Shown here piece after piece: positions 43,213 through 53,353 of a stretch of DNA of 64,000 bases (the stretch's first letter is position 1; each line of letters opens with the position of its first letter). The notes beneath the pieces are model-generated. The model worked only from the letters and a program-made list of their open reading frames with translations. It made no database searches and had not been told where the DNA came from. A program made the position numbers and the translations under genes. The stretch comes from Microascus cirrosus (lineage: Eukaryota; Ascomycota; Sordariomycetes; Microascales; Microascaceae). The stretch is from contig JAMBUN010000349.1 of NCBI GenBank assembly GCA_030271035.1, forward strand, positions 61,207 through 125,206, given 5' to 3'.

Positions 43213-46025
43213 TTACAAACCTGCCTCGGAAAAGAAAGCTGCACCATCACAAGTCTGCCGATCGAAGGCGAAGGAATCTACCAACCCGTTGTCGTTCCCC
43301 AAGAAATCGGCCCCGGAGAACTCCATGGTCTCCAGGCCTGTCGGCACGGAGATTTCGGTATCGCGTGAGCCAGCCGCCACTTGAGACGTAGTCATGTCGA
43401 AATAGGATAGGCCGTCGTGACGCGCGTACTGCATGTTACCTAGGTCCAGTTGCGTGGTCGCGGACTTGTAAGGGCCGTCAACTTCTTTGGAAGCCAGGTT
43501 GCTGCTATTCATGATTTGAAATTCCAACAAATCGTTACTAGCGCCAGCCCGGCCGTCGTTTCCAGCTGCGGACAAAGAAGTAGGGTTAATATTGTTGTTG
43601 GAGCTGCGACTATTGCTGATGCTACTATTGTTGGGTTTGCTCTTGAGGCTGCCAGTATTGACGTTGATAGTCGTAGTATTGCTGCCACTACTCTCTATAT
43701 TCAACTCTTCATCCTGGGGAAGGACATCTAGCCGCATTAGCGGCTCCCGCATGGCGGTGAGACGTTTCCACAACCTCCGCGACGAGGAAGATGAATCCCG
43801 GTACGTAGCAGACAAGGCCAATGACCTGCGAAAGTTCTGCCGGACCGTCTCGGCGTAGTCGTGCGGCAGGTCTTCCTGAATGCTGGGGGCCGCGTGGTTA
43901 CGTGCTGTATATGCAACGACGAGAAAGAGAAGCGCACAGGCAGACGCCAGGAAGTGTTGGAACTGGGGATGTTGCTTCCGGTACGTGTCGGTGGTCCGGT
44001 CAAGGATAGAAAGTGTGGTAACCGAGTCTGTAATGACCTCCAGGGCTGGTCGGATTTTCTTGCTGGCGACAGGCGTGGGCGACGACAGGAAGAAGGGCCT
44101 CAGAAGGATAGCCCGAACCGCGTTGGCGCGGAGATAGAGCATCGTCGTCCAGGAGGGGGGTCGCGTGGCTGGTGCCGACTCCCAGGCAAGTGCGTGCGTG
44201 AATTGCTGCTTTTCAAGGGTTCGTCTCCGCCATTGTTCAATCTGAAAGACGGTTACTTCGAAGGCGTCGTTGTCATCGAAGCTCTCGCCTCGAGCAACAC
44301 GGGATATAGGCTCGTTGAACCTATGGCTTATGAGAGTGAATGTCATCATGGCCTTCAAGTACGGGTTTTGGGTCTACAGCACCAGAATAGTTAGCATCCG
44401 CCATAATTTCAACGTGCAAAATAACTGCACGACTAAGGAAACATACGGCACTAGGTTGAGCTGAGTCAAAGTCAGTCATTTGGAAGTTAGGCGGTAGGCC
44501 GGCCGCGGCGCTCCATTGACGATCCAAGACGACGAGGCTGCAAGTCATCGTAGCGAGTTCAGCAAACCGCCCCTCATTCTCCATTCGCTGGGATACTTCG
44601 CGACTATGCATCCCCAATTGCATGGCTATACGGCCCGCGAGGCCGCACATCCGCCACGCCGTTCGGAGCCTACCGTTGAAGTATTCGTAAAAGCCCTGTT
44701 GCCGGCTGTTAGGGCCCATGTTACCCAGCCATAATAAATAGGGAGATAAAACTGCTAGAATATAATAATCTTATCGGCGGAAATGAGGGCGTGAAAGGCG
44801 AAAAGATGGACAGGAAGCATCAACGAACCATCATCAAAGTAATAGACACATCCTTCTCCGTCGGCACGGGGGTGACAAACTTGGCAATAACAGTGTCCTT
44901 TAACCCATCATAGAGCTCTCTAGCCAAGTCAGAAAGCGACACGGACTCGGCGCTGAGCGCCGTAGCAAGTGCGAGACCCAAGACAAGGAGGTCATCTACG
45001 TCGCGCTGCTCGAGTCCCCTCCCATTTCCGGTGATTGGTGATGGTCCGTACCAGCGGTCAAGCTGCTTTGACAAGCCCTCGACGTTGCAAATGGGGTGGA
45101 TGCCCCCGATTATTTCTTGGTAGACCCCGAGGAGACGACTTGCCTCCTTCTGAGACAGGAGGTTGGAGAACCGCAGCAGTCCATGTGACAGGCGAGCAGG
45201 TGCCAGACCGGAAACATCAGCTACAAAGCTAGGATTATCGCCGTCATTTACCAGAGTGCTACACTGGTCTTCATCGTCGTCGCTCATGTCTTCGCTCAAG
45301 CTTGGCATGCGCTGCCGGCGGGACGTCACTTGGACCTGATTTTTGTCACGCGAAATGGTGATCCTGGCCGCGTTGAGGCTGTATTCCGGGCTCGTTGGCC
45401 CATAGAAAGGAATCGCCGAACGCTTGAGTCCTGAGTTGGCTTCTGGCAGCGACTTCTCCACGCCCGACGATGATGACGAGGAGTCTGAGGATTGAGCCTG
45501 CAGCGTGAGGTCGGTTTCAGCATCCTTGTTGGCGGCAGGCATAGAGGCAAGAGCATTCCGGCTGTGTCCAGTGTCCAATGCCTGACGATTATCCATTATG
45601 AATGATGTCAGCGTATGCAGCTGGTCCTGGAGCGAAAGGACAAGTCCGCCGAGGGAGCTCAGCGTGCTGTCTGGAGTCGGCGTGGAGCCGGCGTCTCGGC
45701 GTTGCTGCCGTAGTTGTTGAAGGAGTTGGAGCTGCTCCTGCTGGGAATCCGTGCTGCCCGTGCCTGCCGCTCCGGCACCCCCCCGGGCCTTCTCATTGGC
45801 CTGCCTCTCATCGCCATTGTTTGAGGGGCCATAACTGCACTCCATGGATCTGCTGACGCAGTGTTCGCATGGCTTGCGACCATCACATCGTCCCTTGCGC
45901 CGTCGACAAGCATCGCAGGCCCGGGGTGCGTAAGGAGCACGTCTCTTGTATGCCTCGTTGGTTGTCTGCTGCTGGAGCGGTCGCTTGTCTCCCCTCTGGC
46001 CCATTATGGCCTGCATGTCTTCCAT
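43213..46025 (-). CDS. Zn2Cys6 transcription factor with fungal_trans domain
   Basis: Probable cluster regulator, nuclear. Exons by eye: 46025-44829, 44695-44447, 44373-43213; 868 aa. Residues ~37-63 give the binuclear zinc cluster in exact C-x2-C-x6-C-x5-C-x2-C-x6-C spacing (CDACRRRKGRC; CEHC). A Gln-rich coiled segment (QEQLQLLQQLRQQRRD) follows, as expected for dimerisation. The fungal_trans middle region lies around residues 300-560 (GGIHPICNVEGL; GRLRTAWRMCGLAGRIAMQLG; ATMTCSLVVLDRQWS). The C-terminus is Asn/Ser-rich. The first intron (133 bp) has a GTTCGT donor and is the least certain join; its acceptor could lie elsewhere. Being the only intact regulator here, it is the best candidate to bind the CGGAA elements of the surrounding promoters. 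Confidence 0.88.
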
Positions 46026-46739
46026 GGAGATAAAGTCCTTCCGCAGACAGAGATCGCCTACGTAATAGTAGCTTTGAGAGGTGAAGGGAGCTGTTGATCC
46101 GAGCGCTTACTGCTGGAAAGGAGGGAATAGGGAACCAAAGTCTAAACCGTAGCAGAGAATACTGCTTTCTACTCTCTCTAGATCAGAAGCAGAAGAGGCC
46201 TGAGGAGCTTTTCTGCAGTTGAGCTGGGCGATAAGGGCGTCATGCCAGGGCGCATCAGGGTCCGTGCTATACTCAGCGTCCCCGACCCCGCATTTTAGCG
46301 TCCGCGCAATTCCTGAAGCGGCGAACTGCCCCTGGGCTTTCGTCCCCATGCAGCGGGTGCTCCTTGATTCCCGATAAGGTACAACCGAGGGTACCTGCTC
46401 TATCCGGTAGGCACGTGGCCCTATTCCGGCGAGCTCTTCCGGCTCGCGGCCTGGGATACCCTCTTATTACTTCCTCCAGAGACACGTTATGTTGCCTGCT
46501 CTGTGGGATTGAGAAGATTATCCTGCTGTTGGCCCTGGCACTTTGAGGACGTTTCACGAGGTTCCAAAACGCTCCATGAATATCTGCGGATCTCGCTCGC
46601 GTTGGAACTTGCATGTACAGGGGACTTGGCCATCGGCAGTGGAGTTCGCGGACCCACTACGCCCTGCCACTGTGTAACAGCAGACGTGCTACAGAGTATA
46701 TAGGTACGTCTAATTATTACAAATACGAGCTGATCCCAT
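46026..46739 (-). promoter_or_regulatory. Regulator upstream region
   Basis: Contains TTCCG at 46039, 46424 and 46437. The last two are 13 bp apart, about 400 bp upstream of the regulator start, which would fit autoregulation. The right half is 3' flank of the dienelactone hydrolase. No gene seen. Confidence 0.35.
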
Positions 46740-47694
46740 TCACAGATGCCGGTCAAACCAACTGACTGCCTGCTGAAACGCCTGTTCCTTGTTCAGTCTC
46801 TGGTTCTTGTCCTCCATGTCTCCACGCACCGCGAAACCATGGGCCATATTAGAGTAAAGGAAAATTTGGAATGGATTGCCTGTCTTGGACAGAATAGCCT
46901 CTGACCGATGGCGATCCTCAGTCGTGAAGATGTGATCTTGCTCGGCCGCAGCGATGGATAGCGGACCCGCGATGGCGCCGAGCTCCTCTTCAGTGACGAA
47001 GCTTGGGTGAGCGAGATAACCGACGTCAATTCCCGACCCCAAGTGTCTGACGGTGTACTGAAAAAACGACGTGCTAGTCAGCATAGGCACTGGGTAGAGG
47101 AGGCCAAACCACGAGCTCAGAGCAGCGTACCTTGGCACCAAAACAGTACCCCACCGATCCTACCTTGCTAGCCCCATAGACCACCTTCAGGGTCTCAATT
47201 GCAGCAAAAACAATGGGGTCGATAGCCCCGGGCGTGTGAGGATTCTTCCCATCAGAACCCTCAGACACCCACTTCGGGATGTTCCGAGAGACAAGGTCGT
47301 TGAGCGTCAGAGCATCACCGTTGAAAATGTCCAGCACCATGCAGGTATAACCGTGAAAAGCAAACTCGTCAGCAAGCAGCTTACTGTTCATCCAGATTCC
47401 GATAACATCTGGCAGAAGTAATAGCGCTGTGTTCTTTCGCTTGTTCTGGCCCTGAGCCGTCGCAACGTAGGCGTCCCATTTTCCGGATACTTTGATGATA
47501 CTGCCTGCGGGTTCTCCTCTACACAACAAGAGGACAGCCATGTATAACGTCAGCCAGCTGCACCTCAATACGGAGCAATAGGGGCCCATTGTCCAAGAGA
47601 TTAGGCCAAGGTCAAAAAGACAAAAAAATATCGCGCATACGTACTTGTGCTTGAAACCCTGAGTGCAGCATTGGTTTGGGAGTCCGGAAGCCAT
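46740..47694 (-). CDS. Dienelactone hydrolase family protein
   Basis: Alpha/beta hydrolase. Exons by eye: 47694-47645, 47518-47131, 47057-46740; 251 aa, full family length. The catalytic triad is visible: Cys in VGYCFGAK, Asp in AAAEQDHIF, His in SNMAHGFAVRGD. The N-terminal CCTQGFKHKGEPAG is typical of fungal members. The family hydrolyses dienelactones and related enol-lactones, often during aromatic ring degradation, and some members act on other esters. Next to gentisate-pathway genes it may handle a lactone by-product or a second ring-cleavage route; that is inference. Divergent from the SnoaL-type gene, with which it shares a promoter holding six TTCCG copies. Confidence 0.92.
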
Positions 47695-48255
47695 AGCGAT
47701 AATATGCAGCGAACACCAAAGTACTCTTCTGGGCTAGACTATCCCGATAAGAGATTGATAATTTTGGGGTGGATAAAATAAAGCGATAGGCTGACAGTCA
47801 TGTCTGACCCACCACTGCCTTCATGATTTTGGCGCCCCTCCCGGTCGACTTGGGCTTGCTTGGATAGAGTGGTGACGATCCCTGATTCCGATTCCGATTC
47901 CGGTTCCGATTCCGCATTCTGCATTCCGAAACGTCAACCAATGCCACCCAGAACCTCCTTTCGCACAGGGATACTCAGCTAGCACTGAGTCAAGCTATCG
48001 TCTAACTTGAAAGACGAAGGATAGCTTCGGGAGACGGCGAGACAGTAGAACGATAGTGGTGTTCGCTGTCATGTAATTGATCAAGCTGGGGGGAGGGGTG
48101 GGTAGAAAGAAAGAAAAAGAAATCTGGTCCCGATTAGTATGAGTTGACCGGATTCACACCACCGTCTTCGTCAAGGATTCGCCTGCCCTGTCTCTCAGCC
48201 CGAGTTTTGACACAAACCCATCCTAATCCAGCCCGCCGAGCGTACGCACGCCATC
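47695..48255. promoter_or_regulatory. Divergent promoter with short tandem TTCCG array
   Basis: At 47886-47928 TTCCG occurs six times: five at exact 6-bp steps (gattcc/ggttcc units), then a sixth ten bases further on. It lies about 190 bp upstream of the dienelactone hydrolase start and about 330 bp upstream of the plus-strand gene. It may be a simple hexanucleotide microsatellite that also works as an operator array. A purine-rich tract follows near 48090-48120. Confidence 0.5.
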
Positions 48256-49810
48256 ATGAACAGCAAATATGCCGAGCTGCCCTTCCTCCCTGACACCCGC
48301 CTAGAGCAGGTCTCCCGGGGCATCACTCTCGCCCACCCCTTGTCTCGCAGGGGTTATGGCCCTGGCTTCATTGTCGTCGTGCCGACCACTGGCACGGCCG
48401 GCTCAAATACCCTGAAAGTACAAGGGGGGGTTCCGTCTCCTCTCATGAAATGGGCCGAAGAAAGCTTTGTCGTGGTTGAGATTACCGAGGCGGCTCTGGA
48501 TGCTGTAGCGGATCCGGTTGGGGTGGCTCTCGCTGCGATTGCCGCCTCCGCCTCCACGAAGCCCAAGAACAGCGGCGTTGGCCTCCTTGGTTCGTCTAGC
48601 CCACTCAGTAGAAGACACCTGCAACTTGTACTCCCCACCTAGTGATATGAGTTTGCATCAATAGTCTTGCCTCTCATGCTGACTCAAATGCACAGCATAC
48701 ACTCCCGATCTCTGGAACCGCATAGCCAGCACACTCACTTCATTCCCCCAAATTAAAGGGGCTGCAGTGTATGGCGATCTGCAGTCTGCCCAGTCGCTTT
48801 TCCCAACCTCCCTTCCTCTCGTGCAGCATCTTGCCGGGAAGGCAACTCAACTTCTTTCTCGCACGGCCGACCTGGCATCCTACAGCTATCCCACCGTGAC
48901 CTCTGCTCTGTTCTCCCTCCCCTTCCAGGATACGTTTGATTACTCTGCTGAGGGAATATCCCATACAAGGAACCTCACCTTTTTTAAGAAGCTTCTTGAT
49001 GGGCCCTACTTCGACCTGGAGGCGCTGTGGGATGAGCACACGTATTATGAGTTTGAGAACCGCTCGTTGGAATGTACCATGGGTACAATGGTGCAAGAAC
49101 CATATGTCAATCATGTTCCAACCGTCAGTACATACCTTTTACTTCGGCCATTTTTCTTCTCTTCCACGTTCTATCTGATGGTCTGTGCCTTGCGGATTGT
49201 TCGGGTTTGCTTTGCATCATTTCGAGTCCTGAGACAAGACATAGAGACTGACAGGTATGCCTTGACAGCTCACCGGTGGGATCGGCCGCGCGAAACTGAC
49301 AGTCTTCTATCGTGATCACTTCATCTTCCGGAATCCCGATGACATTGATACTGTCCTCATCAGCCGCTCTATGGGCATTGATAGGGTCATAGATGAATAT
49401 CTTTTCAGGTGCACACATAACTCCCAGATGGATTGGCTGTAAGTACAGTGGTGTGACACGACCCAAAGGAAGGTACATGTCCTAACTATCGCTTCTCGGC
49501 CAGCGTTCCTGGAATCCCTGCCACCGGAAGAAAGCTCAATATCCCGATGAACGCTGTGGTCAATGTCCGTGGGGACCGGCTTTACCATGAGCACATCTGG
49601 TGGGACCAAGGGACCGTGCTCAAACAGCTTGGCCTGTTGCCCGACTACTTGACTTATCCACACACGATCCCAGACAAAAGACTGCCAGCGCCCGGTGGCC
49701 GTTTAGAATACCGGGTCCCTGTGATGGGCGAGGAGACTGCTTGGAAGCTGGAGGACAAGGACGCCATCGCGTCGAACACAATGTTCACCTACCAGGTTCG
49801 GCAGGGATAG
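48256..49810 (+). CDS. Degenerate dienelactone-hydrolase domain fused to SnoaL/NTF2-like domain
   Basis: Exons by eye: 48256-48589, 48696-49123, 49269-49438, 49504-49810; 412 aa. The first ~230 residues resemble the alpha/beta-hydrolase frame of dienelactone hydrolases (GPGFIVVVPTTG; SPLMKWAEESFVVVEI; VYGDLQSAQ), but I see no G-x-C-x-G nucleophile motif, so this part is probably not catalytic. From about residue 235 a SnoaL-like, cystatin/NTF2-type domain runs to the end (FDLEALWDEHTYYEF; VPTLTGGIGR; VVNVRGDRLYHEHIWWDQ). Such fungal proteins are often annotated as carboxymethylenebutenolidases. SnoaL folds act as isomerases, cyclases or hydrolases, so a maleylpyruvate-type isomerisation would be attractive, but this is speculation. 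The exon joins leave the frame clean. Confidence 0.8.
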
Positions 49811-50192
49811 ACCCAGAGCGGTTCACTTTTATAGCTCCATCTGCGTCAATGAATATCTCTTAGTTCCATTAGGACTCGCTTGGAGCCTGAAACTGATGGC
49901 TATAGGCAGTTTTTCCGTACTTAGTCAAGCTCTCTAGGTGATATGTCCACCAGACGAAGGGGGAAGCTAGCGTGAGATTCGTCGCAAGAATTTAAGTAAA
50001 TGGAATAAATAGACCCAAGATGTGCTGAAAGGGCGCCCTTGTGCACTCATTTCATGACTTTGTGTCATTGTATGTGTATATCATGGCTGTCATGGACAAG
50101 CTATTTCAGACACGTACAGCAACATCGTGCCTCTGCTCATAGTAACTACCGTGTATCATTCAGCTCTGACCAGTATTCATTCCACCACACAC
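49811..50192. other. Convergent 3' gap
   Basis: It separates the stops of the SnoaL-type gene and the gentisate dioxygenase gene. No gene or notable element; one TTCCG. Confidence 0.5.
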
Positions 50193-51406
50193 TTAGTATT
50201 CGGTAACAAAAGTCTCGGAATCCTGACCATCCTGACGGTAGAACCCTAGCGCCTGAAGCGCCGGCTTATCGTGGAAGCGATAGAGATAGACTTTCTCATC
50301 ATCAGCAAAGTGCTGGTACCTATACCAGGCGGGGACGCAGAAAGTATCTCCTTGCTTCCACGAAATGGTCTTCTCTCCAACAGTAGTGTGGCCAGTTCCC
50401 TCTATCACATGGTAAACTGAAGAGGCGGTCTCACGGACTGACGGCGACTTGGACTGGGAATCCAAGCGTTCCGCAAGAGCGCCGATTGTTCGTCCAACTA
50501 TGCCATCCATAAACGTCAGTATTAACCCAGTGAGATCCCAATGAGGCTAGAAGAAGTAAAGTAGGACTTACTCTCCGCACCATTGGACCTGAGATATGGG
50601 ACAGCGGCCCACGGTCCGGGGAGAGCATTCAGCTTCTCCTCGACCTTGCTCCATGGGAAGACAATGGGCGATTGGTCAACATCCTCGGCTGGATAACGGG
50701 GTTCGCTGTAGTGCTCGTTGAAATGGACAGGGAAATGAACAAACTCGGGAAGATCAAGACCATCAAGCCAAATGACAGGTGAATCGTCACCCCCTTCCTC
50801 GCCAGCGCCCTTCTTCCCATGATCATGCCAGTTCCAGGGCGGGGTTACCAAGACGTCCCGGGGATTCATGGGCACCCGCCTTCCTTGGACAGCCGTGAAT
50901 CCGCCTTTGCCCTCGATTACGAAGCGTACAGCAAAGGCTGAGTGGCGATGCGCTGGCGCCGTCTCACGGGGCATAACCAGTTGTAGACCAGCGTACAAAG
51001 TGTCTGTAGTGTACGGAGCAGCTGGTACCTGGTAAGTAAGAACTTCCTAGAGATTTCAGAGGGATATTGACATGAGGCGGGATCAGAACATACCCTTCTC
51101 CGGGTTCACAAGCATCAACACCCGACGCTCTGCCTGTTCCTCCTTTATGAGATTTCCGGCATGCATGAGATAGGGCCGGATGCGGTCGTACTCCCAGATG
51201 AACGGGATTGTCGTAGGGTTAGGCAAGGCCGGGTTCAGACGGGCCATTTGCGCCCAAAGAGGCGAGACATTGACATCTTGGAGTGACTTGAGAAGGTCTT
51301 CGGACGTCTTGATGCTCTCTGGTCCATTGTTCCGCTTCGACAGGACAGCAGTCTGCGTAGGCTCTTTCATGGGCGACATAGTGGACGGTTCAAATGATGT
51401 TACCAA
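50193..51406 (-). CDS. Gentisate 1,2-dioxygenase (bicupin)
   Basis: Fe(II) ring-cleaving dioxygenase that opens gentisate to maleylpyruvate. Exons by eye: 51406-51094, 51021-50572, 50497-50193; 355 aa, the family size. First cupin: MPRETAPAHRHSAFAVRF with the H-x-H metal ligands, then TPPWNWHDHG. Second cupin: SSVYHVIEGTGHTTVG and KQGDTFCVPAWYRYQH. LPALPNP-type N-terminal helices and WSIF-like spacing agree with fungal gentisate dioxygenases. Start at 51406 (MVTSFEP); MSPMKEP nine codons in is an alternative. Divergent from the FAH-family hydrolase, which would act two steps later. This pair is the clearest sign that the block ends in the gentisate pathway. Confidence 0.92.
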
Positions 51407-51838
51407 TATCGGTTTTCCTTGAAGTTCGGCAGTAGAACTAAGTCTCTTGTCCCACCTCTACCATCATCCTTATTATACCCAGCTGGCTGAGGACAATCAC
51501 TAATAAGTCGGCGAGCCATGTAGTCTGAAGCTCTCCGTCCTTCCAATCGTTCCGATCTATCTCCGGAGAACCAACGCAGTGCAGCTCGTCGGGGCTGGGT
51601 CGGAAAGGGGCAGCTTTCCGGAATACGTCGCACGAGTAGGAACATGACGTGCTAATGGACTCCACTTCGGTAGCGACGCCGTACTGAGCCTCCAGCCGTA
51701 CTTCTGGCATACAAGTATAGTTTCGAGCTGGGGTACCCTCTAGACCCCGGTTTCTCTTCGTCACACTATTCAGATGCCCCCCAAGCCTATGATAACCTCT
51801 CTGCGTCACTTTCCCTCAAACATTCCTCTGAATCCGCA
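51407..51838. promoter_or_regulatory. Divergent promoter of gentisate pathway pair
   Basis: TTCCG at 51550, CGGAA at 51601, and an overlapping TTCCGGAA palindrome at 51616-51623: four pentamers in 74 bp between the dioxygenase and hydrolase genes. Confidence 0.5.
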
Positions 51839-52984
51839 ATGCCTGTAAGCTGGGATCGCTTGATCCGATTTGTGGCCACTGATGGCCGCATACTGCGTGG
51901 TGAGCCCATACTTCCTAACCCCGACTTTGACCTCGGGCAATTGGTGGAAAGCCCTGGCCTCAGGGCCAAAGTCATCCAGGGTGATGACATCTACGATATG
52001 ACCGGCGCTACCAAGGTTACGGACGAGGTCGTTACTGTCAAGACACTGCTCGGGCCTCTCGCGCAGTCTGACGTCCCAATTATTCGTTGCATCGGACTCA
52101 ACTACGTCAGCCATAGTAGGTCCAATTTCAAAGTTGCAGCCAAGTTCTTCCCCGACAGCTCCCTTCCGCCTTTACTTTGTTCTACTATGTCGGACACCAT
52201 AATGCCTATCGACATGGCGCTTGCTTACCGTGCTCGAAGTCCGCGAAACTGGACGAAAGTTGCCCAAGCTTCCCTTCATGTTCTTCAAACCATCGACTAC
52301 GGTATTTGACCATGGTGCGAATGTGATCATCCCCAAGATTGCCCAGAGCAATCAGCCGGACTACGAGGGTGAGCTTGTAGGTTGATCGTCCCTTTATGCA
52401 TGCATGTTCGCGACGCTGATACCCTTAACCTCCTCATTAGTGCATCATCATTGGGAAGGACGCCAAAAATGTGTCTGAAGAAGATGCATTGGACTACATT
52501 GCCGCTTACACAGCTGGCAATGATATCTCGTCGCGGAAGCTCCAGCGCGATCCCGACCTCGCCGGGCCTGTTCCCCAATGGGGTTACTCCAAGGGCTTCG
52601 ACACGTTTGCGCCCCTAGGCCCGGCTCTCATCAGCAGCAGTCTGGTGCCTGACCCGTCCAGCCTGCACCTTACTACAACCGTTGACGGTGAGCTGCGCCA
52701 GTCGTCAGGACTGAGCGACTTGCTGTTCAATGTCCCGTATCTCGTATCTTTTCTTTCCAATGGGACTACTCTACAGAAAGGAAGTGTGATAATGACTGGA
52801 ACGCCTGATGGTGAGTGTTTAATTCTGGAACTTACGTGTAATGTTTCTTGACAGGAGTATTGACACAAAGCTTGCAGGAGTCGGGTCGGGACAAAAGCCG
52901 CCAAAATTTCTCGAGCCAGGGACCACGGTAGAGGTGTATATCAGCAAGATCGGGACGCTGAGGAATGGCGTAGAATACGCTTGA
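51839..52984 (+). CDS. Fumarylacetoacetase-family hydrolase, probable fumarylpyruvate hydrolase
   Basis: Exons by eye: 51839-52115, 52240-52376, 52441-52810, 52878-52984; 296 aa. Family motifs: IRCIGLNYVSH at the start of the catalytic domain, FMFFKPSTTV, the metal-binding Glu of YEGELCIIIGKDAKNV, GNDISSRKLQ, and SVIMTGTPDGVGSG. Length and motifs match the short, cytosolic fumarylpyruvate/acylpyruvate hydrolases rather than the longer fumarylacetoacetases. The reaction would split fumarylpyruvate (or maleylpyruvate) to fumarate (or maleate) and pyruvate. It is divergent from gentisate dioxygenase, so both are probably induced together. A maleylpyruvate isomerase is not evident in the window. 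The first intron (124 bp, GTAGGT donor, GAAG acceptor) is the least certain join. Confidence 0.9.
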
Positions 52985-53353
52985 TTGGATGCAACCCTTT
53001 GCCTGTTACCGTGAGAGATTTTGGCACCGACTGGGAAGGAACACTCTGCACTACACAGTATGTAGGACTTCTTAATGCTGTAATAAGGTGGAGACAACTA
53101 GCCGCTTTGGTAGTAATAATGGAGAGAGCGGAAATCGGAAATCGGAAAGCGGGTCTGGGTGCCCGCCATTTGATCGTGTCATTGTTCCAATCAAGCCTTA
53201 CGCCGCTGTCCCTCGTTTGCTGCATCAGTGCGCAGTTTTCGCCCTCTTCCTATTACGTTCTTTTCCAGGGGCTTGATGCTGCAAGAGCCCGAGCTGCCCG
53301 CTTAGGCCTAAAGATACTGCCTTTCTGATGAGGTAGTGCGTCACCACTGACGT

